Of a stretch of DNA of 64,000 nt, positions 27,113 to 35,437 are shown in pieces. A program made the translations under genes and the position numbers. Origin of the DNA: Sulfitobacter sp. THAF37 (GTDB taxonomy: Bacteria; Pseudomonadota; Alphaproteobacteria; Rhodobacterales; Rhodobacteraceae); NCBI RefSeq assembly GCF_009363555.1, contig NZ_CP045377.1, positions 34,807 to 98,806 of the forward strand, written 5' to 3'. The number at the start of each line of letters is the position of its first letter. The first letter of the stretch is position 1. The notes under the pieces are model-generated. The model saw only the letters and a program-made list of their open reading frames with translations. It was not told the origin of the DNA and did not search any database.

Positions 27113-28185
27113 GCAAGAAGAAACGCGTATTCGACATCAACTTTGACGACGTGGAAATCGACCCGCCCGCCGATGTCCCCGCGGGGACGGAAGCGCGGCG
27201 CGGGCCGATGGCCTCCGCGATTTCCGAGAATGCGGAGGCGCTGGCCAGCCGGCAGTCGGCAGAGGCCGCGATCCGGGCGGAGAACGATGCGCTGGCGCAT
27301 GAACATGTCCGGCTCAAACGGGCAGGGCTGATCACCGACATGATCCCGCTGGAGAGGGTCCTGACCGGCAAGCTGACCCGGGACCGCGTGCCGGGCCGCG
27401 ACCCCGAGATCGAGGAGTTGAAGAATTCGATCCGCGAGATCGGCCTATCGAATCCGATCCGGGTGGAGCCGGTGGGCGATGACTACGAGCTGATCCAGGG
27501 GTTCCGGCGGGTCACGGCCTATCGCGAATTGTTCGAGGAAACCGGCGATGACCGCTTTGCCCGTATCCCCGCGGGGATCAACGCGCGGGGCGAGGATATG
27601 CTGCGTCTCTACCGGCGGATGGTGGACGAAAACATGGTCCGGCGGGGGGTGTCCTTTGGCGAGATGGCGCAGCTTGCGCTGAACTATCATCTGCAGGACC
27701 CCAATGTGCAAACCTATGACGAAGCGGTCGAGCTGCTCTATGCATCCGCCGCGCGGCAGAAGCGGAACTACATCAAGCATTTCGTCCGCCTGTTGGTGGC
27801 CGCCGATGGGGCGCTGAAATTCATCGACGCGATCCCGCGGGCGACCGGCCTGTCGGTGGTCAAGAAGCTGGACGAGCATCCCGGCGGGGCCAAGCTGCTG
27901 CGGGAGATGCTGGCAGAAGAGGAAGGCCGCACCGCCGAGGATGAGCAGGCGGTTCTGTCCGCCTTTCTGGCGCGCGTTGTGCGCACCGCCAAGGGCAAGG
28001 TCCGCCGTCCGCCCGCGCGGCAGGCCAAGACCACCTTTCGCCTCAACCGGCCCGAGGGCGAGGCGAAGTGCACGGTGGCCGACGGACGCGTGGAGCTCAA
28101 GCTGGAGCGTGACTTCAGCGGCGTCGAGCGCAAGCGTCTGGAAGCTGCGGTCGATGCATTCCTGACCGCGCTGGACGAGGGCTGA
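27109..28185 (+). CDS. parB: plasmid partition protein ParB (RepB-like)
   Basis: A 358-residue ParB/RepB-family protein. It has the N-terminal ParB/sulfiredoxin-like region (about 95-145, IEELKNSIREIGLSNPI then the LIQGFRR arginine box) and a central helix-turn-helix (about 165-235). It binds centromere palindromes and loads onto DNA for partition with ParA. It starts in an ATGA overlap with parA. Its own frame carries copies 3 and 4 of the palindrome and copy 5 follows 17 bases after the stop. Confidence 0.92.
   Translation: MSKKKRVFDINFDDVEIDPPADVPAGTEARRGPMASAISENAEALASRQSAEAAIRAENDALAHEHVRLKRAGLITDMIPLERVLTGKLTRDRVPGRDPEIEELKNSIREIGLSNPIRVEPVGDDYELIQGFRRVTAYRELFEETGDDRFARIPAGINARGEDMLRLYRRMVDENMVRRGVSFGEMAQLALNYHLQDPNVQTYDEAVELLYASAARQKRNYIKHFVRLLVAADGALKFIDAIPRATGLSVVKKLDEHPGGAKLLREMLAEEEGRTAEDEQAVLSAFLARVVRTAKGKVRRPPARQAKTTFRLNRPEGEAKCTVADGRVELKLERDFSGVERKRLEAAVDAFLTALDEG
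27175..27188. repeat. parS-like palindrome, copy 3 (inside parB)
   Basis: GTCCCCGCGGGGAC, a perfect 14-base palindrome near the start of parB, identical in core to the copies at 25761, 26789 and 28203. Confidence 0.6.
27565..27578. repeat. parS-like palindrome variant, copy 4 (inside parB)
   Basis: ATCCCCGCGGGGAT keeps the ten-base core CCCCGCGGGG and stays palindromic although both outer G/C pairs have become A/T. Compensated change on both sides hints at selection for symmetry, but chance is possible in GC-rich coding DNA. Confidence 0.4.
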
Positions 28186-28201
28186 AGGTCGTCCTGGCCT
28201 C

Positions 28202-28217
28202 TGTCCCCGCGGGGACA
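28202..28217. repeat. parS-like palindrome, copy 5
   Basis: TGTCCCCGCGGGGACA, identical over 16 bases to copy 1 and symmetric over 18, lies 17 bases after parB. The pair of full-length copies brackets the parAB operon. Confidence 0.65.
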
Positions 28218-28391
28218 GGGGCGTTAATCTATAGATATTTCAAATGGTTATACGAAATTCTCATTTTTTGCGCTGATCGGGCTGCAAAAACCCTCGCAGA
28301 ATGCATCTTCGACGTCCATCAGGGCAGGCGTGGTCGGGCGCCCTTGCGGCGCAGTCTCTAATCCGCAGGTTAGGGCAGGGTGGCGCGCCGG

Positions 28392-29096
28392 TCAGATGTC
28401 GGCGCGGTATCGGGCGCGGTCGGCATTCATCTGATCCCGCCAGTCCCTGCGCAGGCGATCCACCGACTGCGGAAAGGTCTGGGTCAGGATCTCGGCTGTC
28501 AGCATCCGCTCGGTCCGAAAGTACCGGAAGGCACCGCGCAGCTCGCACCAGGCGGCCAGAATGCGGCCCGCATCGCGATAGCCCAGCAGGATCGGCCAGA
28601 CAGTGCGGCGGGTTTCGCGCCCCTGTTCGTCGCGATAGGTCATGGCGATCTTGGCCCGGCCCCGGATGGCATCGCGGATCGCGGTGGCATCCAGCGTCTC
28701 GGCGGGCGGCGGCACCGGGGCCACATCGGTCGCGGGCTGATAGAAGAAGGTCCGCGTTTCCGGTGGCGCGACCGCTTCGAGCCGGGCCAGCAACGCCTCT
28801 GCAGCGCGGGCCAGGCCAGGGTCCCCGCGGGTCCGGACCCATTGCGCGCCCAGCACCGCCGCCTCGATCTCCTCGGCCTTGAGCATCAGCGGGGGCATGT
28901 GAAAACCGCCCTCCAGCACATAGCCCACACCGGCCTCCCCGGTGATCGGCACCCGTTGCGCCATCAGCGCGGCGATGTCGCGGTAGACGGTCCGGCGCGA
29001 CACTTCAAGCTCGGCGGCGATGCGGCTGGCGGCGATCGGCCCGCGGGCGCGTCGCAGGATTTCGATGATTTCGAACAGACGGTCGGCGCGGCGCAT
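28392..29096 (-). CDS. YafY-type HTH/WYL domain transcriptional regulator
   Basis: A 234-residue regulator with an N-terminal DeoR-like helix-turn-helix (about 1-60, ADRLFEIIEILRRARGPIAA then VSRRTVYRDIAAL) and a C-terminal WYL domain (about 135-215) that senses a ligand. The ATG at 29096 has AGGAG eight bases upstream. It is divergent from the GFA-family gene at 29200, a common pairing, and may control it. Confidence 0.9.
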   Translation of the reverse strand: MRRADRLFEIIEILRRARGPIAASRIAAELEVSRRTVYRDIAALMAQRVPITGEAGVGYVLEGGFHMPPLMLKAEEIEAAVLGAQWVRTRGDPGLARAAEALLARLEAVAPPETRTFFYQPATDVAPVPPPAETLDATAIRDAIRGRAKIAMTYRDEQGRETRRTVWPILLGYRDAGRILAAWCELRGAFRYFRTERMLTAEILTQTFPQSVDRLRRDWRDQMNADRARYRADI

Positions 29097-29199
29097 TGGG
29101 GCTCCTTTTAACGGCAGGGGCAGCATAGTGACAGGATGCTGCCACCACGCTGTCAGCATGGTGCCGCTAGACTGGCTTTGTACTCAACAGGAAATGGAG

Positions 29200-29565
29200 A
29201 TGAGCATGGAAATCAGGGGAAGCTGTCTGTGCGGCGCGGTGGCGTTCGTGATCGAGGGGCAACCCAAGGGGATGGGGAGCTGCCATTGCTCGCGGTGTCG
29301 CAAGCTGGGCACTTCAACCTCTGTCTTCGTCACCCGCGCGCAGTTCAGGCTGACGCAGGGCAGGGAGACGCTGGAGACCCTCGCGCCGCCGCCGGGCAGT
29401 GGCTATGTCCGGTCGTTCTGCCGGATCTGCGGCACGTCGCTGGGCGAGCCGCTTTCGCCCGAGAGCGCCTTTCCGATCAATGCGCAGTGCCTTGACGACG
29501 ATCCGGGCCTGCGCATCAGCTATCATGAATTCGAAGCGGATGCGCCCGCCTGGGCGCGGCCGTGA
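29200..29565 (+). CDS. GFA family protein (glutathione-dependent formaldehyde-activating/CENP-V fold)
   Basis: A 121-residue zinc protein with the GFA cysteine pattern: GSCLCGAV near the N-terminus, CHCSRCRK at about 31-38, and CRICGTSL near 75. The fold is that of Gfa, which binds glutathione-formaldehyde adducts, but most short homologues have unproven roles. ATG codons at 29194, 29200 and 29206 are all in frame; 29200 has AGGA seven bases upstream and is chosen. Confidence 0.85.
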   Translation: MSMEIRGSCLCGAVAFVIEGQPKGMGSCHCSRCRKLGTSTSVFVTRAQFRLTQGRETLETLAPPPGSGYVRSFCRICGTSLGEPLSPESAFPINAQCLDDDPGLRISYHEFEADAPAWARP

Positions 29566-29672
29566 GAAGAGTCTGGCGGCGGCATTTATCGGACATAAGA
29601 CGTTCCGGCAAGGCGCGGCGGTTTGGCCGAAAATCTCTGGCAGAAAGCGCCGTACTGATGTAGCCTGCCGCC

Positions 29673-30557
29673 ATGACCTCAGCCCGCCCTGCGCCTACAT
29701 CAGACCCGGATACGATACCCCGGATGCCCGCTTGGGTCACGTCCGCGCGGGTGGAAAACCCCGAAGATGTGGCGTTTTTGTCAGGTGCTGCGCTGTCACA
29801 GCTGCATATCGTGGTGATGCGCCCCGATCTGCCCCACGCCTTGTTGCGGGATCGGCTGTCGCTGCGCGCGGCGGAGGCGTGTCTGGGCTTTGCCGGACGC
29901 CCCGAACGCGCGGCGGAGCTGCGTGACGCGGTGCACCTCTTGCGCCCCGGCGATTTGCCCGGACCGGCAGGCGACGTCTATCTGGCGTGGCGTCGCGCTG
30001 TGGCGCGTCCGGTTTCGGTAAAGGCGCTCTGCCGGGCGTTCCCCGATCTGGAGGCCGGGGGGATCGCGGGTTGGCTTGGGGCAGGGCGGGGCAGTCCGGT
30101 CAACCGCGCCGCAGCCGTGCTAGAGACTGTTTTGACCGAGGCCCCGCGGGCCGAGGTCGCGGGGCTTGTCCTGGCGGATGCGGCTCTGTCAAAGGCGTTG
30201 GGATGGGATCACCTGGTGCCGCTGCTGGCGGCAGGTCTGAAGCGCGCCGACCTGCGCAAGAGCGGGGACGACCTGCGCCTCGCCTGCCATCGCGCGGTTG
30301 TCGCATCGGCGGTCGAGGGGCAGCGTCTGGCCGTCGATGTGGCACGTCGGGCGGCGCGTCTGAAGTTGGTTGCGCCCAAACTTCGCGCCAAGGGGGCAGG
30401 CGATGCCGTCTTGATGTTCCTCAGCCGTGATGCGGTCGCGCCGGCGGCCCTGCCACTGCCGGACCGGGCCGCGCGTCGGCTGTGCGACCGCTTGGTCGAT
30501 CTGGCTGCGGTGCGTGAACTGACGGGCCGCGACACCTATCGGTTGTACGGGGTCTAG
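29673..30557 (+). CDS. DUF1403 family protein
   Basis: A 294-residue Ala/Leu/Arg-rich protein with the pattern of DUF1403, a family found mainly on alphaproteobacterial plasmids and secondary replicons. The middle region RRAVARPVSVKALCRAFPDL followed by a small Gly-rich turn is characteristic. It precedes the ScpB homologue by three bases, so the two are cotranscribed, and lies close to the replication module. Its function is unknown; a role in replicon maintenance is inference. Confidence 0.75.
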   Translation: MTSARPAPTSDPDTIPRMPAWVTSARVENPEDVAFLSGAALSQLHIVVMRPDLPHALLRDRLSLRAAEACLGFAGRPERAAELRDAVHLLRPGDLPGPAGDVYLAWRRAVARPVSVKALCRAFPDLEAGGIAGWLGAGRGSPVNRAAAVLETVLTEAPRAEVAGLVLADAALSKALGWDHLVPLLAAGLKRADLRKSGDDLRLACHRAVVASAVEGQRLAVDVARRAARLKLVAPKLRAKGAGDAVLMFLSRDAVAPAALPLPDRAARRLCDRLVDLAAVRELTGRDTYRLYGV

Positions 30558-30560
30558 CCG

Positions 30561-31160
30561 ATGGGAAAGGAGCGCCCCGACGCCAAGCTGGACCGCGACC
30601 TGGCAGAGCTGCCGCCGGAACTGCGCTGGCGGGAATGGATGCGCCGGATCGAGGCGGTTCTCTTCGCCAGCGCCACGCCGGTTCCGCGGGACGATCTGGC
30701 GCGTGTGGTGGGGCAGGGGGTGTCGGTGGATCTGCTGATCGAAGACCTTGCCGCCGATCTGGAGGGGCGCGCATTCGAAATCGCAAGCGCGGACAGCGGG
30801 TGGTTTTTCCGGACGCGACCGGCCTATGCGCCCGCGATCCATGCCGCGGCGGATGTCGACGATCAGGTGCTGGACCTGAACGAATTCGATGTCGCCGTGC
30901 TTGCCGCGATTGCCTACCACCAGCCGATCACGCGCGACGGGCTCAAGGATATCTTCGGCAAGGAGATCGGTCGCGACCTCATTGGGCGGCTGCATGCGCG
31001 CGACCTGATCGGGACCGGCCCGCGGTCGCCCCGGCGCGGGGCGCCCTATACGTTCGTGACGACGGAAACCTTCCTGATCGCCTTCGATCTTGAAAGCTTG
31101 CGGGACCTTCCCGATCGGGAACAGCTGGAAGATGCGGGCGTGGTCGGCGCCCCGACCTGA
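30561..31160 (+). CDS. scpB: ScpB-like segregation and condensation protein
   Basis: A 199-residue protein with the two winged-helix domains of ScpB: MRRIEAVLFASATPVPRDDLA at the start and FDVAVLAAIAYHQPITRDGL in the second domain, with GRDLIGRLHARDLI. ScpB works with ScpA and SMC in chromosome organisation. No scpA or smc is present here, so this is probably a plasmid-borne paralogue that pairs with DUF1403. It converges on the AraC gene with a six-base gap. Confidence 0.82.
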   Translation: MGKERPDAKLDRDLAELPPELRWREWMRRIEAVLFASATPVPRDDLARVVGQGVSVDLLIEDLAADLEGRAFEIASADSGWFFRTRPAYAPAIHAAADVDDQVLDLNEFDVAVLAAIAYHQPITRDGLKDIFGKEIGRDLIGRLHARDLIGTGPRSPRRGAPYTFVTTETFLIAFDLESLRDLPDREQLEDAGVVGAPT

Positions 31161-31166
31161 ACGCCG

Positions 31167-32204
31167 TCACCGATTATCGTCTTTCATGTAGTCTGTGGGG
31201 GCGGTTCCGGTCCACTTGTGCCAGGCGCGCCAGAACGCGGTTGCGTCGGCGTAGCCCAGAGCTTCGGCCACGCGGGCGACCTTTGCGCGTGGTTGCGATA
31301 GCAACATCTGCGCGCGTTCCCGGCGCGTGGTCTCAAGCAAGGCGCGAAAACTGGTGCCTTCTTCCTGCAGGTGTCTTTGCAGACTGCGGGGGGAGACCGA
31401 CAGCGCGCGGGCGGCGTGGTTGATCGTGACGGGGGATATGCCGAGGCTGGCGTTGATGACCGCCGTCACCGAACCGCTGATATCCCGGACCGGCGCGCCC
31501 GCGCCGATGATATCCTCGACATGGCGCTGCAGGGCGTCAAGCAGGGCCGTATCCTCTGTCCTGATATTGGACAGGCAGGCCTCCCTGTCGGCGATGAACC
31601 GGTTGAACGGCTGGGAAAACCGGATCGGGCACCGAAAGAACCGTTCCAGGGGCCGGGGGTCCGCGGGGGCGCTGTGTTCGAAATGAACCTCTTGCGGGGA
31701 CCAGCTGGGTTTGAAATTGTCGCGCACGACCTGCACCAGCGACACCAAAGAGCATTCCGCATCCTGCCGCCGGGGCCATATGTTCGAATACCGCAACCGA
31801 TAGGTAAAGACCCACAGGTCGTCCTGCAAAAGCCATTGGGTCTCTGCCCCGTCCTGGAGGGCGTTGGCGTAGCTTGCAAACCGGCTGATGCCGGTTTCGA
31901 TGTTTCCCGACAGGGCCAATACGATGCCGATGGGGCCCATATCGCTGGCAGTCAGCTGCGACCCGATGCGCACGCCGATCGCGTCGTCCCCGGTTTCGAC
32001 TGCTGCGGCTTCCAGAAATTCGATGAATTGCGGCAGGGGAATTGCGCCGTAGGGGTCGTTCAATTGCGCCAGCGTGATTCCGGTCCGGTTCAACAGGGTG
32101 TGGGCGTTCGTGCCGGTCGCCTCGAACCGGGAAACAACGGCTGTCAGGAAACACGCGCGGACAGAGGAGAAGCCCGCGGGCGGGGCGGCGGAATCGGATT
32201 TCAT
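31167..32204 (-). CDS. AraC family transcriptional regulator (OruR-like)
   Basis: A 345-residue regulator with an N-terminal arabinose-binding-like domain (about 20-215) of the OruR/ornithine-utilisation class and a C-terminal AraC helix-turn-helix pair (about 245-340, ending in KVARVAEALGYADATAFWRA). It is divergent from the aminotransferase gene at 32375, across a gap holding paired TTTGGCG half-sites, and is probably its activator. Confidence 0.9.
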   Translation of the reverse strand: MKSDSAAPPAGFSSVRACFLTAVVSRFEATGTNAHTLLNRTGITLAQLNDPYGAIPLPQFIEFLEAAAVETGDDAIGVRIGSQLTASDMGPIGIVLALSGNIETGISRFASYANALQDGAETQWLLQDDLWVFTYRLRYSNIWPRRQDAECSLVSLVQVVRDNFKPSWSPQEVHFEHSAPADPRPLERFFRCPIRFSQPFNRFIADREACLSNIRTEDTALLDALQRHVEDIIGAGAPVRDISGSVTAVINASLGISPVTINHAARALSVSPRSLQRHLQEEGTSFRALLETTRRERAQMLLSQPRAKVARVAEALGYADATAFWRAWHKWTGTAPTDYMKDDNR

Positions 32205-32221
32205 CGGGCCAGCCTATCAGG

Positions 32222-32249
32222 TTTGGCGTAAATTATCAGATTTTTGGCG
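32222..32249. promoter_or_regulatory. paired TTTGGCG half-sites, candidate AraC operator
   Basis: TTTGGCG occurs at 32222-32228 and again at 32243-32249, a start-to-start distance of 21 bases (two helical turns). Direct repeats with this spacing are typical of AraC-family activator sites, and they lie between the AraC gene and the divergent aminotransferase gene. Confidence 0.45.
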
Positions 32250-32374
32250 CTCAACGTAATGGATTGGGGGAGGCCAACCCGCAACTTTGTCTCTCAGCTA
32301 CGACCAAGGGAGCCTTGGCATGAACCGGCGGCAAAGCCTCGGAAGCTTCGCTGCGCAGACTGGGGGAAGGCGCA

Positions 32375-33742
32375 ATGCGCGACAACGAGAATTTCCTGCG
32401 GGAACAGAACACACGTCATCAGTTTCATCCGATGATCCACCCGATCATGAGCGCCGAGAACCCGCCGCAGATCATCACCCATGGCGATGGCTGTTATGTG
32501 ACGGATATCGACGGCGACCGGCTGGTCGATGGTCTGGGCGGTCTGTGGAACGTGAACGTAGGCCACAACCGGGCGGAGGTGAAAGCCGCCATCACCGAGC
32601 AGATGGACAAGATCAGCTATTATTCCTCCTTCGCGGGCACGGCCACGCCGCCGTCGATCGAACTGTCGGCCAAGATCTGCGAGATGGCCGCCGAAGAGGA
32701 CGTGGCCAAGGTGATGTTTTCGGCCAACGGGTCGGATGCGGTGGAAACTGCGCTGAAGCTGGCCCGCCAGTACTGGCAGCTTGAAGGGCAGCCGCAGCGG
32801 ACCAAGTTCATATCTCTCAAACAGGGTTATCACGGCGTGCATTTCGGCGGGGTGTCGGTGAACGGCAACGGCTATTACCGCAGCGCCTATGAACCGCTGT
32901 TGTCGGGCTGTTTTCAGATCGACAGCCCCTGGACCTATCGCAATCCCTATTCCGAAGATCCCGACACGCTGGCCGAGGCCGTCATCACGCAGATCGAACG
33001 CACGATCATGTTCCAGGGCGGGCATACAATTGCCGCCTTTATCGCGGAACCGGTGCAGGGGGCGGGGGGCGTCATCGTGCCGCCCGCGTCGTTCTGGCCC
33101 GCGCTGCGCGAGTTGTGTGACAAATACGGGATCCTGCTCATTTCAGACGAGGTCGTCACCGGCTTTGGCCGCTCCGGTGCCATGTTCGGCGCGCGGGGCT
33201 GGGGGGTGAAGCCCGATATCATGTGTCTCGCCAAGGGGATTTCGTCGGGCTATGTGCCGCTGGGGGCCACGACGCTGAACAAACGGGTGGCGGATGCCTG
33301 GTACAAGGAGTTCAGCCCCGAGGGCATGATCATGCACGGGTTCACGTCGTCCGGTCATCCGGTTGGCTGTGCCGCCGCGCTGGCCTGTCTCGATATTGTC
33401 GAGAAAGAGGATCTGCCGGGCAATGCGGCCCGCATGGGCAAACGGCTGATCGACGGATTGCGCCCCCTGGCCGACACGTCATCGGTTGTCGGCGAAGTGC
33501 GTGGCAAGGGCCTGATGGTGGGTCTGGATTTCGTCTCTGACAAGGGCGCGCGCACGCCGATGGACCCCGGCACCGGTGTGGTCGAACGGATCGCGACCTA
33601 TGCGCGGGAAGAGGGCGCAATTGTCCGCCCTGCGGGCAATGTCATCATCCTGTCCCCGCCGCTGGTCATCGAAGAGCCGGAGATCGACATCATCATCGCG
33701 GCGCTGACCAAGGCCTGCGCCCGCTATGAGGCAGAGACATGA
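32375..33742 (+). CDS. class III omega-aminotransferase
   Basis: A 455-residue pyridoxal-phosphate aminotransferase of class III (omega-amino acid:pyruvate type). Motifs are the cofactor stacking region FSANGSDAVE (115-124), GYHG (151-154), the SDEVVTGFGR segment (257-266) and the Schiff-base Lys287 in CLAKGISSG. It would transfer the amino group of an omega-amino acid, diamine or arylalkylamine to pyruvate and leave an aldehyde, which the aldehyde dehydrogenase at 36975 could oxidise. The ATG is preceded by GGGGAAGG. Confidence 0.92.
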   Translation: MRDNENFLREQNTRHQFHPMIHPIMSAENPPQIITHGDGCYVTDIDGDRLVDGLGGLWNVNVGHNRAEVKAAITEQMDKISYYSSFAGTATPPSIELSAKICEMAAEEDVAKVMFSANGSDAVETALKLARQYWQLEGQPQRTKFISLKQGYHGVHFGGVSVNGNGYYRSAYEPLLSGCFQIDSPWTYRNPYSEDPDTLAEAVITQIERTIMFQGGHTIAAFIAEPVQGAGGVIVPPASFWPALRELCDKYGILLISDEVVTGFGRSGAMFGARGWGVKPDIMCLAKGISSGYVPLGATTLNKRVADAWYKEFSPEGMIMHGFTSSGHPVGCAAALACLDIVEKEDLPGNAARMGKRLIDGLRPLADTSSVVGEVRGKGLMVGLDFVSDKGARTPMDPGTGVVERIATYAREEGAIVRPAGNVIILSPPLVIEEPEIDIIIAALTKACARYEAET

Positions 33743-33854
33743 CTGCGGTGGCCCGGCCATCCTGACGATCCTTCTCCCCGACCCCGGCCCGTGTTCCTAT
33801 CGGGTCGGGAACGAGGGTGAGGCAAGAAAGCGAAGTCGAAGACCAAGAAGAAAA

Positions 33855-33870
33855 CTCCCGGAATCGGGAG
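33855..33870 (+). terminator. hairpin in the tctC leader
   Basis: CTCCCG-GAAT-CGGGAG forms a perfect six-base stem with a tetraloop, 26 bases ahead of the tctC start. No T-tract follows. It may stabilise the 5' end of the mRNA or end read-through from the aminotransferase gene. Confidence 0.4.
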
Positions 33871-33895
33871 AAACAGACAACAGGGAAACCAGAAC

Positions 33896-34834
33896 ATGAA
33901 CAAACTTGCACAGATCAGTCTTGCCGCTCTTGTTTCGGCGCTGCCACTTGCCGCTGCTGCCGAATATCCCGAAAAGCCCGTCGAATTCATCGTGCCCTGG
34001 CCGCCCGGCGACCTTGAGGACATCCTGACGCGGATGATCGCGGATGACCTGCAGAAGAAATACGATGTGCCCGCGGCGGTAGTGAACAAGCCCGGCGGCG
34101 GCGGTGGCCCGTTCCCCGGCGCGGTCGAGGTGGCGCTGGCCCCTGCGGATGGTTACACCATCGGGTCCTTTGTCATCGACGTGCCGATGGTCGGACCCTA
34201 CATCGGCATCCCCCCGCTGGAGGGCAACCCGTTCGAGCCGGTGGGCATCTTCCTGAGCTATCCATTTGTCCTGGCCGCCCCTGGCGATGCGCCCTATTCG
34301 ACGATGGAAGAACTGGCCGCCTACGCCCGTGACAACGATGTGACGCTGGGCCATTTCGGCGATGTCACCAGCCCGGCACGTCATACTCTGGCGATGGCCA
34401 AGGCGCTGGATTTCTCCTATTCGGCGGACACCGCATTTGACGCGCTGGATTGCAACACGCTGGCGTCGGGCGATGTGGATGTGATCAACACTACGCTTCA
34501 GCTGATCCGGCCCTGCCTGGACGACCTGAAGATCCTGATGAGCGTCACGAACGCGCGCATCCCACTGCTGCCCGAGGTGCCGACCGCCGCAGAGGTCTAT
34601 CCCGACCTCGGGTTTTCCACCTGGAACGGTCTGTTCGTGCACGAAGACACGCCGCAGGACGTGCGCGATGTGATCGCGGGTGTCGCGCAGGAGGTGCTGA
34701 GTTCGGACGCCGCCGGACAGGTCGCGGAGGACACAGGGGCCGAGATCTATTGGCTCGGGTTCGACGAGTCCAACGCGCAGATGGAAAAAGACGCCGCCAC
34801 GATGGCGCGCATTGCCGGGTTCCTCGGAGAGTAG
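33896..34834 (+). CDS. tctC: tripartite tricarboxylate transporter substrate-binding protein
   Basis: A 312-residue periplasmic receptor of the TctC/BugT family. The N-terminus has a Sec signal peptide with cleavage near AAA-EY (about residue 22), and the mature part begins with the family motif YPEKPVEFIVPWPPGD. GGGA precedes the ATG. Bug-type receptors bind carboxylated or other small organic compounds; the substrate here is probably that of the aminotransferase/dehydrogenase pair. Confidence 0.92.
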   Translation: MNKLAQISLAALVSALPLAAAAEYPEKPVEFIVPWPPGDLEDILTRMIADDLQKKYDVPAAVVNKPGGGGGPFPGAVEVALAPADGYTIGSFVIDVPMVGPYIGIPPLEGNPFEPVGIFLSYPFVLAAPGDAPYSTMEELAAYARDNDVTLGHFGDVTSPARHTLAMAKALDFSYSADTAFDALDCNTLASGDVDVINTTLQLIRPCLDDLKILMSVTNARIPLLPEVPTAAEVYPDLGFSTWNGLFVHEDTPQDVRDVIAGVAQEVLSSDAAGQVAEDTGAEIYWLGFDESNAQMEKDAATMARIAGFLGE

Positions 34835-34841
34835 AGCGATC

Positions 34842-34867
34842 CGGGCCGTCCCGTCCGTGGCGGCCCG
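34842..34867 (+). terminator. hairpin between tctC and tctB
   Basis: Perfect arms CGGGCCG (34842-34848) and CGGCCCG (34861-34867) surround a 12-base loop and are followed by ACCATTTTG. This partial terminator or stabiliser would make the receptor more abundant than the membrane subunits. Confidence 0.5.
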
Positions 34868-34888
34868 ACCATTTTGCGGAGGCATGAA

Positions 34889-35428
34889 ATGCAGCGGGTT
34901 CTGAATTTCCTCGCCCTGTTTCGCCGTGAACGCAGACCGGGTGATCTGATCTTTGCGGCAGGCTTTCTTGTGCTTGCGCTGGCCTGTCTGGTGGCGGTGC
35001 CCTGGCAGGCGCAGTTCCTGGGCAAGAAGTCCCTGGTGGAGGAACCGGGATTCTGGCCCTCGGTCGGGGTTGGCATGATGGTGGTTTTCGGTGCGATCCA
35101 TTTTGTCTGCACCTGGAACGCGCCGCGCCTGCCCGGACGCCTGCAGGAGGTCATCCTCTGGCTGCGGTCGGTCGAATTCGTGCTCTGGTTCAGTGTCTAT
35201 GTCGGCGCCGTTCCGGTCATTGGCTATCTGCCCGCGACGCTGCTGTTCGCGGTGCTTCTGTCGATCAGGGCGGGATACCGGTCGGTGCGGATGCTGACCT
35301 CTGCGGCGGGGCTGGCGCTGGCGACGGTGCTTGTCTTCAAGGCCGGGCTGGGCGTCAGGCTGCCTGCCGGTGCGGTCTATCAGTATCTGCCGGACGGCAT
35401 CCGGTCTTTCGTCATGGTCAACTTCTAG
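34889..35428 (+). CDS. tctB: tripartite tricarboxylate transporter small subunit
   Basis: A 179-residue protein with four hydrophobic segments, as in TctB. The ATG at 34889 has GGAGG six bases upstream; a TTG five codons earlier is rejected. It sits between the receptor and the large subunit, ten bases before tctA. Confidence 0.88.
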   Translation: MQRVLNFLALFRRERRPGDLIFAAGFLVLALACLVAVPWQAQFLGKKSLVEEPGFWPSVGVGMMVVFGAIHFVCTWNAPRLPGRLQEVILWLRSVEFVLWFSVYVGAVPVIGYLPATLLFAVLLSIRAGYRSVRMLTSAAGLALATVLVFKAGLGVRLPAGAVYQYLPDGIRSFVMVNF

Positions 35429-35437
35429 GAGCGCGTC

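Noticed and set aside
28821..28834. Further parS-like palindrome (GTCCCCGCGGGTCC) in the WYL regulator gene
   Set aside because: Symmetry is broken in the right arm, and it lies outside the replication module; probably chance in GC-rich coding DNA.
33743..33854. Possible small gene between the aminotransferase and tctC genes
   Set aside because: No frame has a ribosome site and protein-like composition; only imperfect dyads are present.
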